From NCBI GenBank assembly GCA_024516035.1, contig CM044963.1:28450315-28514314 (forward strand): a stretch of DNA of 64,000 bases, given 5' to 3'. The DNA is from Bactericera cockerelli (taxonomy: Eukaryota > Arthropoda > Insecta > Hemiptera > Triozidae). How positions within the stretch are numbered: position 1 is the stretch's first letter; each line of letters opens with the position of its first letter. Positions 33,584 through 45,187 of the stretch are shown one piece after another. Both the position numbers and the translations under genes were made by a program. A model generated the notes under the pieces. That model worked only from the letters and a program-made list of their open reading frames with translations, was not told where the DNA came from and searched no databases.

Positions 33584-34271
33584 CAGGGTGGCGCAGTGCG
33601 CATGACCACATTTGAAATTGTTACCATGCTTTTAATATTTGAGATAAGATATTGAAATAAAAAGTATTTTGTAGAAAAAATGTGGAAGTTTATTTTACAT
33701 GAGTCAATTCTTGACCTATGAAAGATGATGTCCTACAAATGACGTACTTGTCGACTTACATTCTTCGAGACACTCGCTAAAGTTGTGCATCACGTTCAAA
33801 AACATCTCCTCAGGAATCCACGATCCATGGACAAGAGTGTCCATGCATCGTGTGCGTCAAATTTTTCACGGTCGAGTGATTCCCCGGAATGGTGACGCAC
33901 CGTGGCCGCCACGCTCACCCGACCTCACTCCGTGTGATTTTTTTGTATGGGGATATCTAAAGGCCAAAGATTTTGTCGACGAACCTCGTACCCTTGCTGA
34001 CCTGATGGACTCTATCCGCCATGAAATCGCTCGAATTGCTGACGAAAAGTTGGTGAACGTGATGCACAACTTCAGGGAGCGTCTCGAAGAATGTGTAAGT
34101 CGACAAATACGTCATTTTGTCGGATATCATCTCTCATACGTCAAGAATTGACTCATGTAAAATAAACTTCCACATTTTTTCTACAAAATACTTTTTATTT
34201 CAATATCTTAACTCAAATATTAAACGCATGGCAACAATTTCAAATGTGGTCATGCGCACTGCGCCACCCTG
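33584..34271 (+). mobile_element. Small foldback mariner-type element with a transposase C-terminal fragment
   Basis: Ends CAGGGTGGCGCAGTGCGC, inverted at 34254-34271, flanked by TA. The open frame 33783-34151 includes RNGDAPWPPRSPDLTPCDFF, the DLTP segment that precedes the last catalytic Asp in Tc1/mariner/IS630 transposases, and it ends in a basic C-terminus. The N-terminal two thirds of the transposase is gone. The left arm (to about 33810) is an inverted copy of the last about 215 bp of the element, including coding sequence. Confidence 0.8.
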
Positions 34272-34787
34272 TATTTTGAGGGTAGGTTCAGCCCACCGTG
34301 GACTATCATATGAGTGAAACTTGCAGTGGGGCATTTTGCTTCGTTAAAGAGTTATGGCCAAATCCCGGTTTTTCCCACAGGTCTAGAGGTCACTTGGATC
34401 GATGCACATTTTTAAAGAAATGATAGCCAGTAGTTAAGTTTTGACTTCATGTATGGATAGTCATGCATATTTCCCTTCGAATGCAGTTGGTTGCATGAAA
34501 AAATAATGAAGACCAGAGAGATATTTAATCATAAGTTCAATATTTTTTTAAAATTTGATTTTTCCCTTTTTTCCCTTTCGTGAATTTAAAGTACTTCTAC
34601 AGTTGCAATTCTGCGTATCACTAGTTAAAAAAATACCCTATTATGTTTAGTTTTAGAAAAAAGAAAGCTCATTTATATCACTTTAAAGATCATGGAACGC
34701 AAGACACACAAAGCTCAAAAAACACTTCTGAATCATGATGGAAAATTCAAAGTTGGCTGAATTTTAACAGAATTGGCGCGTGATTTG

Positions 34788-35354
34788 AGGTATAAATACA
34801 CTGCTCTGGGATGTTTCACAGAAGGAAATTGATCATTCACAGTGGTCGGTCAGTGTGAACTTTTAAGTGAATGGGGTTTCGGGGTGAGAGAGGCTGCAAC
34901 GAAAGCAGCAACCAGTGGTGTAATTATGGACAAAGAATACACATGGAAAAAGACTCTGCGCTAACAACAAAAATTGTGATTTTATTTTTAGAATTAAAAT
35001 TAAAAATATCATTTTTGTGTTTATCACAATCATGATATCAAAAACATAACAAAAAAGTGCCGAAAATTAACCTTGGGTAAAACTCGAACATCCAACCTTC
35101 AGGTTACTAGTATTATAATTAATACTTTATTGATAAACTACAAACATGATACATTCTGCAACACAGGACATGAAATGAAAAGAACCCAAAAGAATATGTA
35201 GCAAACCAAGGGCGAGGTTAAAGCTTGTGGCTTTCTCTTCCACCGAACAAATTGATCGTCTTGTTATTTTAATTATTAGATTTGATTGATATAGTTGGTT
35301 AATAGAACTATTTGTACTTAGAAAATTTTCATTTATAACTTGCAGTTGGCACAA
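34788..35354. other. Loop of the foldback element: TATA-like motif and two small convergent open frames
   Basis: TATAAATA at 34792-34799 is followed by a start-codon frame at about 34872 that is degraded here but open for 72 codons in the copies at 61486-61704 (minus) and 67 at 54836-55039. On the opposite strand a 75-codon frame (35354-35127) stops inside an AATAAA. Similar 75- to 77-codon frames exist at 54546-54779 and 61199-61426. None resembles a known protein. They could be chance frames preserved by recent copying. Confidence 0.35.
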
Positions 35355-36539
35355 AAATGGTCACACAGACCGCTTCAGGCATCGAGTGTTCTTCAAAATG
35401 CAATAGCGCCCAGATTCAAAATTTGAAAGATGTGTTTTCTCTTTTTCTGGTGCCGTTTAATAGGTCGTATCTCATCCGTCCCTTCACGCGTCTGGAAGAA
35501 CTTGGAATTTATTGAAACAAAATAGCAGAGGGTATTTTTTTAACTAGTGATACGCAGAATTGCAATTGTAGAAGTACTTTAAATTCACGAAAGGGAAAAA
35601 AGGGAAAAATCAAATTTTAGAAAAGTATTGAACTTATGATTAAATATCTCTCTGGTCTTTCATTATTTTTTCATGCAACCAACTGCATTCGAAGGGAAAT
35701 ATGCATGACTATCCATACATGAAGTCAAAACTTAACTACTGGCTATCATTTCTTTAAAAACGTGCATCGATCCAAGTGACCTCTAGACCTGTGGGAAAAA
35801 CAGGGATTTGGCCATAACTCTTTAACGAAGCAAAATGCCCCACTGCAAGTTTTGCTCATATGATAGTCCACGGTGGGCTGAACCTACCCTCAAAATATTT
35901 GCATCTGTATACGGGACACCCTGTATATAAAATCCATTAACATTCATTCATAATCAACGCAGAGCCTAAACGGCTGGGCCGATTGACTTGAAATTTTGCA
36001 GGAAGCTTCTCCTTATGATGTAGGGGCGTACTAAAAACGGATTTTTTGAAGGAAACAGGGGTTCTCAACTTATGGCCGAAAAATAACATTTATTCATAAT
36101 CAACGCAGAGACTACGCGGCTGGACCGATTGACTTGAAATTTTGCAGAAAGCTTCCCCTTATGATGTAAGGGCGTACTAAGAACGGACTTTTTTGAAGGG
36201 AACAGGGATTCTCAACTTATGGCCAAAATTAGTCATTTTTAGCGTGTTGTCAGATTCTCAAAAAGGGTTGAGCTGAATGACTTGAAATTTGGCAGACAAC
36301 TTCTTTCAGTGATGAAGAAGCTTACTATGAAAGGATTTTTCGAAGATAACAGGGGTCCTAACCTTATGGACAAAGGTAGACATTTTAGCGTCTTGCAAGA
36401 TTCTCAAAACGGTTGAGCCGAATGACTTAAAATTTGGCAGACAGCTTTTTTTGTGATGTAGGAGAATAATAAGAAACAAATTTTAAAAGAAAATAGGGGT
36501 TTTCAACTTATGGTCAAGCTGGATGGCGAATACTATGTT

Positions 36540-37764
36540 TTTCGATTAATGAAAGATACCCTCCTGTCATACATTTGGCCGTCCACTTGGAAAATGGACA
36601 AAGGGTAGTTTTTACAACCGAAAATGTCCAATAGAGAATTGACAACCCGCCCAAAACAACATTAATGGCGTTCTTCCAACTATGCAACCAGGATAAATTT
36701 GCAAAGACTCTTTTTTATAATGAAGTACCAGCATTTTATGTGTGGAAAAACAATATGTTCCAAAGAAGAAAAAGAGGATCAATTGTTCCAGGACATCCGG
36801 GTGTAAAAAAGACCACGTTCTTGGTAGAGATTATACCGTACATCCGAAGGACTCAGAATGTTTCTACCTACGATTACTTCTACATAAAGTGCGAGGACCT
36901 ACTTCATTCAGAAGCCTCAAAATGGTAGGCGGCATTGAATACCCTACGTTCCATGCTGCATGCCTAGCCATGGGTTTGTTACTTGATGATGCGCAAGCAA
37001 TGTGAACATTATTACCAACAGAACTTATTTGGCAGAAATTTCATACAACACGTTTCAAATGAGGTCTTTCGTCTCTGAAAAAGTGCCATTACTCAATTAA
37101 AAAGAATGCCTTCTGAACTATCAACTGGCGAATCCGTAGATACTGTTGTGGAAGAGGAAGAAGCCATCCATTACCCAACCGAATTTCTTAATACACTAAA
37201 TCCTTCTGGCTTGCCACCCCATCGGTCATGCCTTAAGGTTGGAGCATCAATAATATTACTAAGAAATCTGAGACCCCGAAATTGTGTAACGGCACGCGGC
37301 TTCAAATTACATCCTTCAAGAAAAAAAAACATTATCGAGGCAGTAAGTTATATTCACAGCGGCTGGTGCAGGTGAAACGGTATATATACCCAGGATTTTT
37401 TTGTCGGCGCGGGGGTTCGAACGCGGGACCTTCCGCATGGCAAGCGAGTGCTTAACCACTGAGCTATTTGTGTGCTCATTTATTCTGTTCATTAGCAACT
37501 ATGCACTTGGGTTCTAATGTGATTTCCGACTGCCACTTTAATTTCAAAAGAGTTCAATTGCCCATAAAACTATGTTTTGCCATGACGATAAATAAGGCAC
37601 AGGGGCAAACTCTCGAGCTAGCTGGAATTGACCTTAGAACAGATTGCTTCTCCCACGGTCAGCTCTATGTTGCTTTTTCAAGAGTAAGGTCTGCCCAGTC
37701 CCTCATTGTGTTACAGCCAGATGGTATAACAAAGAACCTGGTGTATAAAGAAGTGCTTCAATAA
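36540..37764 (+). pseudogene. Helitron Pif1-type helicase, broken
   Basis: Rolling-circle transposon helicase remnant. The left pieces (36540-37005) match the region before the ATPase core and are split by a frameshift near 36790. The Walker A and B region is missing. The right pieces (37106-37764) match the C-terminal motifs, with the SQG/KAQGQT-type motif V and SRV motif VI visible. A family E SINE interrupts the right part at 37385-37480. Stop TAA at 37762. Confidence 0.75.
37385..37480 (-). mobile_element. SINE family E inserted in the Helitron helicase
   Basis: On the minus strand the head runs from ctcagtggttaagcactcgc (A box) to gcgttcgaacccccgcg (B box). Similar sequences lie at 52180-52462 and inside the two CAGGGTGGACC foldback elements. 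Confidence 0.7.
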
Positions 37765-38147
37765 CCATAAAACTTATGCAGCGGCGGTGGCCATGCCTTA
37801 ACTAAAACGTGGCCATGCCTTGGCCACGCGAAGCGGGCGTAGCCCGCTAGTAGTAAAATAAAATTACAAGTATAAGTTTAAAAAATATCACAGTAAATAT
37901 GGAAAAAATAAGCACAAGGTTTTGAAAAATAGCTAAAAAAATTAAAGTGCATCAAGAGAAAACAAAAAATAAAAAAAAAATAAAAAAAATAAAATGAAAC
38001 ATTTGACGAATTGCTTTTATTTTATTTTTATATTTAGTAATAGACAAGAAAAAGAATTGGAAAACAAGGAAGGAATAGAGAAATAGGACAAGGTGAGGAA
38101 CATAGCTAAAGAAGGCAATGTAAAAGAGAAAGTAATAACAATAGTAA

Positions 38148-38336
38148 TAATATCGCCTTATTTATACTGTCCACCAAGGACTAATAAGTCCCTTTACTCC
38201 AGCAGTAAGCCTGAGACATAGTATTATGTGGTCAAAATCCCAAATGGGAGGATTACTTGTCATGTCCCGGCTGGGTTTGAAACCCCCGACCTGTGGATTA
38301 CCGGTCAGACGCCTTGACCTCTGAGCTACCGGGACA
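38148..38336 (-). mobile_element. tRNA-derived SINE, family D
   Basis: Near-identical in layout to 4128-4352: head with A/B-box-like segments on the minus strand (gtttgaaacccccgacctgt read on plus) and the same body. Confidence 0.75.
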
Positions 38337-38760
38337 GAAGGAAGAGGGAATAGAGAGGAACAAATAGAGAGGGAAAAGGAATTGGGAATAAAAATAGAAA
38401 TAAGAAAGAGATAGGAAAAGGAAAAAGAAAAAGAGAGGAAGGAAGAAGATGGAATAGATAGAAAAGGAAAAGAGAAAAATTGGGAATAGAAAAGGCAAGG
38501 AAATAGGAAAAGGAAGAAGAAATAGAAGAATGTAAGAAGATGACAGAGAAGGAAAAGATAGAAAAAGGAGAGGAAATAGAAGGTGGAAAATAAGGAAACA
38601 AATAGAGAGTGAAAAGGAAGTGGAAATAGAAAAAGAAAAGAGTTAGGAAAAGGAAAAAGAAATACAGAGGAAAGAAAAAGATAAGAGAAGTGGAATTGGA
38701 AAAGATAAGAGAGAAAGGAGGGGATATGGAAGGTGGAAAAGAGGGGAAAAAGGAAGAAAA
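38337..38760. repeat. Purine-rich low-complexity tract
   Basis: About 420 bp of almost only A and G in irregular AGGAAA-type words. The long open frames on the opposite strand (Phe/Ser/Leu-rich) are a composition effect. Confidence 0.85.
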
Positions 38761-40550
38761 AGTTAGGGGAAATAAATGATAGGAGTATTTCCCATGTGTA
38801 GCATTAAGAAAGATATATTTCCTCGTTTATCTGTAACATATGGGTAACCAGCAACCACAGTGGAAGGCTTTTGGTGAAAATTCTCGTTCTATGTCAACAA
38901 CAATGCTAGGAATGTTCTAATAAATAAAATTCGGTGACATCTATTAGAAGGAACTTTGGCACATATTTTCGACCGTTAGAGTAAAAATAGATGAAATATA
39001 TTATACACAACATACGAGTATAAATGTATTACTATGTTGTGTTGCTTTCACAGCAGCGTAATAAATTAAATAAACCGACGTCCGACGGAGTCTTCATTCT
39101 TCATCACGTAAATGCCAAACTAAATAATGTTATTGATAATAGTAATAATGTTTATTATGTATGAAATGACATGATCGTCTATCGTGTTCCTCTATAAGTA
39201 CGGAGTGTACTTTTCAGGAGTAGATGTAAAATAAGCTACAAATGAATTTAGCAAAGAATTTTATATAACTCTGGCATGGTTTATCCGAGGCTCAACATAT
39301 TATAGTCAAAAGATGCGTTCCGAGCTCCTCTATCTTTTGCCTCAACCCTCAGCTCTCTACTCGACTAAAGAGTCCAAATACGTATAATTATTTTGTTTAA
39401 ATACTTTTTCATCATTTTTTTTTTTTAAACATATAACAAATAACAAGCACAGAAACATAAATTAAATAAAATAATATTATATACATACTTGCAATGCTTC
39501 AAATTGTTTTTTTGTTATTTAAATATCATGTACGGGCTAGGTTTCGAACCCAACACCTCTGAATTACCTTGACGCATCGACCCCTGAGCTACCGGGACAG
39601 AAAAATAGGTTAAGGAAGGTTTAGGAAAAGTGGTAGGGGAAAAAAGAGGTATACACATATATCCGTCAAACGTCTGTCAAGTGTAGATATCGTGTTACAA
39701 AAGATCACCTAGGCAGCATTTGTGCAATGCGAGCATATTACTTTCAGAAAAAAAAGTTTTAAGGTAGACTAGGGTGAGTGTGAACTGGTGATTGACACAT
39801 AATTATTTCGAAGATCATGAGAGTAATGATTAAATTGTATTATTATTATTTTATTTTTTGTGATAGTGATATAAAAAATTTAACTAAAAAAATCACATTA
39901 TTAGGTACATATTTTTAAACATAAAATTATATTAAATAAACTAAATAAACATATTTTTACATAATATGTTCAAAATTTATGAGGACTTAAAGTTCATTAT
40001 TTTTTTATTTTAAAACATATTAATTTTTTCTTTGCTAATTAAAGAAATCACTAGTAACAATGTGAGAATCTGACTTGTGAGTTACAAAAATTAACTGTTT
40101 AAATCAAATTACTAATTTTTATTTATTTTAGCAATTAAAATGATTGGTTCATTGAACAGTTTCGTCTTTCTGAAATTATTGATCAAACAATTCTTGATTT
40201 TTGTCTACATTTCGAATAAATTCTCTGATCTAAAACAAAAAATATATTATTTGTATTTCGTAATTAATTTGCACTAAAATTAGGGTAAAACAAAAGTCTT
40301 AGCCAGCAAAAAAAACAAGACGTAGGTATGTAAAAGTATTACTAATCTTACATAACATGCTATGATATTGATTATAATCATATTATTCATAGATAGAGGG
40401 ATTAAAATTAAAATAATTAATAGAAGAAAACTGCAGTAAAACATATCTATGTCTAGTGTTCCAATTTACCCCGCCCTTCAGTAGAAAAAGAATAGCTCAT
40501 GTTACAGAGAACGTTTTCTTCCACAAGAAAAATAAACATGTTTGTGAAAA
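38761..40550. other. AT-rich intergenic or intron sequence with repeat fragments
   Basis: 39120-39235 matches 4915-5030 (ctatcgtgttcctctataag), an unclassified repeat. 39520-39601 is the head of SINE family D on the minus strand. The rest has no recognised coding or repeat content. Confidence 0.5.
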
Positions 40551-40559
40551 TAAGAATGA

Positions 40560-40722
40560 CAGATTGTGAAAAAAAGAGAGAGTAATAGAGAATTAGAGAG
40601 AGAGAGAAGGAGAGAAGGAGAGAGGGAGAGAAAGAAGGAGAGAGAGATAAGGAAAAAGAGGAATAGAGATAGCTAGGAAGTAGGTAAGGGCGGACAAGAA
40701 CGAAGAGAGAGAGAGAGAAAAG

Positions 40723-40759
<37 letters not shown>

Positions 40760-40860
40760 GGAGATATAGAAAGAGAGAGGTAGAGAGATAATAAGGAAGG
40801 AAAGAAAGATAAAGAGAGGGAGATAGCAGGAAAATAGAAGGGAGATGAGAAAGAAGTGAT
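40560..40860. repeat. GA-rich microsatellite region
   Basis: Irregular GAGAGAAGG-type repeats over about 300 bp. The opposite-strand 148-codon frame is low-complexity (Ser/Leu) and not a gene. Confidence 0.85.
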
Positions 40861-40891
40861 AGCTTTTAAACCAATTAAGAAAATTGCATTT

Positions 40892-41095
40892 GTAGTCAAG
40901 TGGTTAAGGCGCTTGTCTGGTAATCCAGGTAGCGTAGGGATCCGTTGGTTTGAATCCCACCGAGTGCACGAATTTTTCCTCTTTTATTTGAGTTGTTGAC
41001 CACATAATAATAAGACTCAGACTCTAAGGGTTAGGTGGTGGAAAATGGTTTGAGCATTAACCTTGCCTGGTCTGGTGGTTACCTTCTACTGAAGA
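40892..41095 (+). mobile_element. tRNA-derived SINE, family B
   Basis: Head agtcaagtggttaaggcgct and gttggtttgaatccc, body with ccacataataataagactca. A small internal duplication (gtagcgtaggg) differs from other copies. Confidence 0.75.
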
Positions 41096-41104
41096 GTATT
41101 ATTA

Positions 41105-41345
41105 TTATTATCTGAAGTCTGGCTGGAGGACGTTAAGTCCTCGCTAGAGGACTATAAACAGAGGACAAACCAGCCAACTCTTATAAGCCAGGCTAGCTTG
41201 CAGTTTCCAAAGGATGGTTGATCGCACAGAGAAATATGTGGTTCAGGACGAGCTAACTTTGAATTAAAGTTGACTGGAGACCATCATTATCCCGTACAGC
41301 TGTAGCCAAGCTGTAGCCTACAACAACAACAACAACATTATTATT
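41105..41345. repeat. Family-G element fragment with a (CAA)n tail
   Basis: Starts with gaagtctggctggaggac-type 38-bp-unit remnants, then an unrelated body to a caacaacaacaacaac run near 41325-41340. Confidence 0.45.
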
Positions 41346-41394
41346 ACTGTAGGAAAAGAAATAAAAAAATAATTGGTGTACCTATCAGAGAAGT

Positions 41395-41640
41395 TTTGTT
41401 TTGTTTTATTTTAACCTCGTTTTTCAACTGCATGCTGGTCATACTCGACGGGGTTTTACCCTCCATTCGCAAGAAAATTACAAACCTGCTATCCACATTG
41501 AGCTCACCTAGCCTGGGTTGGGTTGGAATCACGAAGTCTACACCAGCATCACGAAGTCTACTTTTCGCTGGACGTTGCTTAACTCGTAGGTGATCCTACG
41601 AGAACCGGTGCATTCAACGCGCCATCGACGCTGGCCTATC
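41395..41640 (-). mobile_element. 5S rRNA-derived SINE, second copy (shortened)
   Basis: Body (ggggttttaccctccattcg) at about 41450-41475, 5S-like head at 41555-41640 (gccatcgacgctggc and acgttgcttaactcg, plus-strand reading). The head is shorter than at 31122-31366. Confidence 0.7.
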
Positions 41641-41809
41641 AGAGAAGTACAATGAGTTTATGAAACAAAAAGCACTTAGTAAATCATAGTTCTATATTTA
41701 GTTCTCCACTCAACTACATAGAAAGAACTGTGTTTTAAAACTTTTTGAGATAATGAATGCAGAATTGTAAATGCAAAACTAATCCGTTCAGTAGTTTAAA
41801 GAAGAAGAA

Positions 41810-42010
41810 AAGAGTATATCTACTGAGATAGAGGGAAAGAAGGACTGTGAGAGAGTGAGAAAAATATGTAGAAGAGAGAGAGAGAGAAAAAACAGAAAAA
41901 GTATTTTTTTTTTTAAAGAAGAATTAAAGAGTATATCTACTGAGATACAGAGAAAGAGAGACTGTAAGAGAGTGAGAAAAATAAGTAAGAGAGACAGGGA
42001 GAAAGAAAAG
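41810..42010. repeat. Two tandem purine-rich repeat units of about 110 bp
   Basis: The phrase gtatatctactgagata is present at 41813 and 41931. Each is followed by a gagagaagaga-rich segment and an actgtgagagagtgagaaaa variant. A third copy lies near 44095-44180. Confidence 0.7.
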
Positions 42011-42342
42011 GAGGGATATTTTATTTACTAATATTGCGAGGATTAAACTTTGTGCATAACACTTGAATAGTGCATAAATAGTACATAAATTGTGCATAAC
42101 TTGCGCATAATAATTAAAAAGTTTTCTAGCTCGCAGCTTCTTTTCTAAGTCATGTTTCCTAGCTGCCATCTGATGCTAGTTAGAGCAGACTCGTGTTTTT
42201 TAAATTTCGTTGAAACAACATTGCCCTATTTAATAATAAAGTGTTTTATATTGTACTACTTCCGAGAATTTATCTAATATTACACGTCGGAAGAATAGTT
42301 TGCAAAGCGTTGCGAAGCACTGTTTCAGTGGGATCATTATCA

Positions 42343-42540
42343 TAGGGTGGCGTCATCGTGAACGATGGTAGCTAGGCGGTGGAAGAATGACTCATCACTT
42401 CTACCACTGTCTTTACAAGGAGGCTAATAATTACCAAGGGACCCCAGAACCAAGCCAATGCTGGTCTACTCCCTGTTTATAGTCTCCCAGGCAGACTGCT
42501 GGTCTACTCCCAATTTATAGTCCCCCAACCAGACTAATTT
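42343..42540 (+). repeat. Family-G minisatellite element, short copy
   Basis: Begins atagggtggcgtcatcgtga, then the single-copy part, then about two 38-bp units (ctggtctactccctgtttat, agtctcccaggcagactg). Confidence 0.75.
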
Positions 42541-42649
42541 GATCAAACAGAAAAAAAAGCGAATAATTATTTGGTCACAAAAGATCTTAATGGGTCACAC
42601 TGTTGGTATGAAGAATGGAGATTCGACTGTAATCCAACAACCAAGTTTG

Positions 42650-42918
42650 TCTATCTCTATATATATTATAAAACAGAAAAAAGGACTACCTACCTACATA
42701 CCTATGTTTGTTTGTTTGTTTGTTTGTCCGGAGTTGTTTAGCCAAAACGGTAAGAGATAGCGAAAAATGTCTCAGAATTGACCCCCCCCAAAACCATTAT
42801 TGCTTTGTCCAGAAAAATTATAAAAAGTTCAAAAAAGCATTGCTGTCCAGCAGTACGGCCATGCCTTAGTAAATTTGAAATTTAGTCCCGTTGCAAAGCA
42901 CGGGCAAACGGCTAGTAT
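42650..42918 (+). mobile_element. Small non-autonomous Helitron-like element
   Basis: Starts in a TCTCTATATATATTATAAAA region typical of Helitron 5' ends. It contains a (GTTT)n run and ends in a hairpin (cccgttgcaaagcacggg) followed by CTAG near 42914-42917 and a T. No ORF. Confidence 0.6.
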
Positions 42919-44310
42919 ACTATAATTAAATACCGAGCAAGGAACGTGGCAAAACACCTAGCAACATTGTGAAACGCTCGGCAACGTTGCGAGACAGAAT
43001 GTTGCACTCTGTGAGATCACGACCTAACTCTTCTCTGACAGCCTAACTGTTATCCCGCGTCTTTTCAACTGTCCAATTGTCGAAACACATTTTATATTCT
43101 TTGGGGTTTTCATAAATGATCTCCAGAGAGAAGTCAAAAAGAATAAAGAATTTGGGATGAAAAAAAAAAAAAAAAAAAAAATGCTGACACAATGAAATGC
43201 TTTTTGTCAGCATCAGAAGCCGTCGTAAAAATCAGAGAAGTATCCGTCAAAATGGAATGGAAAAATCTTTGTATCGAAGAGCATCGTTGAGTTTTAGTTT
43301 GAAAGATTACCATCATCATAATATTATTATTATTATTATTATTTTTTTTTTAAATAAATTTTTGTTTGGAATCACTGTATAAATTTTGTTTCGTTATAAT
43401 CATGTTTACTTTGCTGTTATTATTATAATTTTATAAAAAAAGGATTTCAATCATTCAAAATTTATTTTTATTTGTCTAAATTTCAACAACAAAACCATAG
43501 ATATAATTGTACGTACAATTTATTAATAATTATGTTTCATAAAAGGAAATCTGTGGTTCGAGTCCCTTAACATCATTTTTTTTTGTTGTTGTTGTTGTAA
43601 AGAGCGCTTGTGTAATTGAAACAACACCTTCTCAATAATAACCCCTTCTTTCTTAACAACTTAACATATAAGTTGGAAGAATTGCTAAACTGACAACTTT
43701 TGATGGTTACCTTCTCTACAATGCCGCACACAATGTTCGTAAATTGTTGACCTAACAACTTTTGAATACCTACTCGTTCATATTTCCCTTATTTTCTCTT
43801 TCCGTAACTTCATTTCTTTCTCAGTTTTCTCATTACTTTCTCTAACATTATCTGTTTTCTCTCTAGCCTTTTCTTTTTTCCTTCTACCATTATCTCAATT
43901 ATCTGCTTTCTTTCTCTATCAATCCCTGTTTTCTCTCTATAGCTATCTCTATTTTCTCTCACTCTAACTTTATCTGTATTTTCTCTGTTGTTACTCTAGT
44001 GAAGTGAAAAAGAGAGAAAAGATCAAGAGAAAAACGGTAAGAGAAAGAGAACACGGAAAAAGTATTTTTCAAAGAAGAATAAAATAGTATAATTATCTTC
44101 TGAGATAGAGAGAAGGAGAGATAGAAGGAGAGACTGTGAGAAAGTGAGAAAATTGAGTAAAAGGGACAGGGAGAAAGAAAAATAAAGTCGTTTTGCATTT
44201 TCAATGGTTTATTTTCAATACCTAGTTTTTTTTCAAGTCTGCCCAAACAAGGCATGTTCACCCGAATAATACAAACAAAAACTACATTTCCTTTTCATCA
44301 TCATATTATC
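42919..44310. other. AT-rich sequence with homopolymer runs; nothing recognised
   Basis: Poly-A at 43159-43180, an (ATT)n run at 43320-43345 and CT-rich irregular sequence at 43790-43990. 43995-44190 is a purine-rich tract that includes a copy of the 41810-42010 repeat. No coding gene seen. Confidence 0.5.
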
Positions 44311-44311
44311 A

Positions 44312-44655
44312 TCATAGGGTGGCGTCATCGTGAACGATAGTAGCCAGACAGTGGAGGAATGACTCAGCGCTTCTACCACTGTCATTCCAAGGAGGCTAAT
44401 AATTGACAAGGGCCCCCAGAACCAAGTCTACTCCCTGTTTATAGTCTCCCAGCCAGACTACTGGTCTACTCCCTGTTCATAGTCCCCCAGCCAGACTACT
44501 GGTCTACTTCCTGTTTATAGTCTCCCAGCCAGACTACTGGTCTACTCCCTGTTTTTAGTCCCCCAGCCAGACTACTGGTCTACTCCCTGTTTTTAGTCCC
44601 CCAGCCAGACTACTGGTCTACTCCCTGTTTATAGTCTCCCAGCCAGACTGCTTTC
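44312..44655 (+). repeat. Family-G minisatellite element, longest array
   Basis: Single-copy part at 44312-44425, then about six 38-bp units (ccagactactggtctactcc) to 44650. Unit number differs among copies of the element (about two at 42343, three at 14490). Confidence 0.85.
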
Positions 44656-44998
44656 CTTTTCGCGGAAGTAAAATAAAAGGGAACGAGAGTGAAGGTTGGT
44701 TGAAAAAGAGAGAGAAAAAATCAAGATGAAAATTGACTCAAACACAACAGGAAATACAGAAGATATGGAAGAAAAACAACAGTGGAAATGAGAACTCAGG
44801 AAATTACGCTACGAAAATTGGGTGGAATATTTTCACATACCTGCAGGAAAAAATTTTCTTGTAAAGAAAAATGGAAAATTTTGATGATGAAAAGAAGTTT
44901 AGAAACAAATCTACCGATTGGTGTGACATAGATTTTCCTCGAATCGTTTTCTTTTCTTTTTGCATAAACTTGAAAATAATAATAATAAAAACAACACT

Positions 44999-45187
44999 CT
45001 TCAGTGGAAGGTGACCACCAGGAGAGATTAAAGACCAAAGCATTTTCTACCACCTAAGCTCAGAGTCTTATTCTTATGTGTTCACATACTCAAATTAATG
45101 AGGAAAAATTCATGCACTCAGTAGGATTCGAACCAACGGATCCTTACACTACCTGGATTACCAGACTAGCGCCTTAACCACTTGACC
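44999..45187 (-). mobile_element. tRNA-derived SINE, family B
   Basis: Minus-strand copy; head at 45120-45187 (ggattcgaaccaacggatcc plus-strand reading), body with the agtcttattcttatgtg segment. Confidence 0.75.

Larger units (their letters stand above)
33556..35923. mobile_element. Palindromic TA-inserted element, CAGGGTGTCCCG family (copy 1), with a second element nested in its left end
   Basis: Ends CAGGGTGTCCCGTATACAG, inverted at 35905-35923, with TA flanks. After 28 bp the left arm is interrupted by a smaller element (33584-34271) at a TA, leaving gcaaaTA and TAttttgag on either side. The arms continue to about 34640 and from about 35540. The loop (34640-35540) holds a TATA-box-like TATAAATA at 34792, short open frames and a reverse-oriented AATAAA near 35124. 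Copies 2 and 3 lie at 54059-55664 and 60631-62330. Confidence 0.85.
35926..37850 (+). mobile_element. Decayed Helitron with helicase remnants and 3' hairpin
   Basis: About four diverged repeats of about 120 bp (gattgacttgaaattttgca) fill 35950-36500. Helicase-like frames then follow: 36665-36928 and 36742-37005 (TLFYNEVPAFYVW; GRDYTVHPKDSECFYLRLLL), 37106-37350 (HYPTEFLNTLNPSGLPPH, DNA-helicase C-terminal part) and 37468-37764 (FAMTINKAQGQTLELAGIDL and SHGQLYVAFSRV, the last helicase motifs). The middle of the helicase is deleted and frameshifts separate the parts. The 3' end is a hairpin (gcgggcgtagcccgc) closing in CTAG at 37847-37850, typical of Helitrons. Confidence 0.8.

Noticed and set aside
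38298..38601. Two minus-strand frames of 66 and 91 codons rich in Phe, Ser and Leu
   Set aside because: They are the complement of a purine-only tract; no conserved motif.
40453..40899. 148-codon minus-strand frame
   Set aside because: Mostly GA-repeat complement; no domain.
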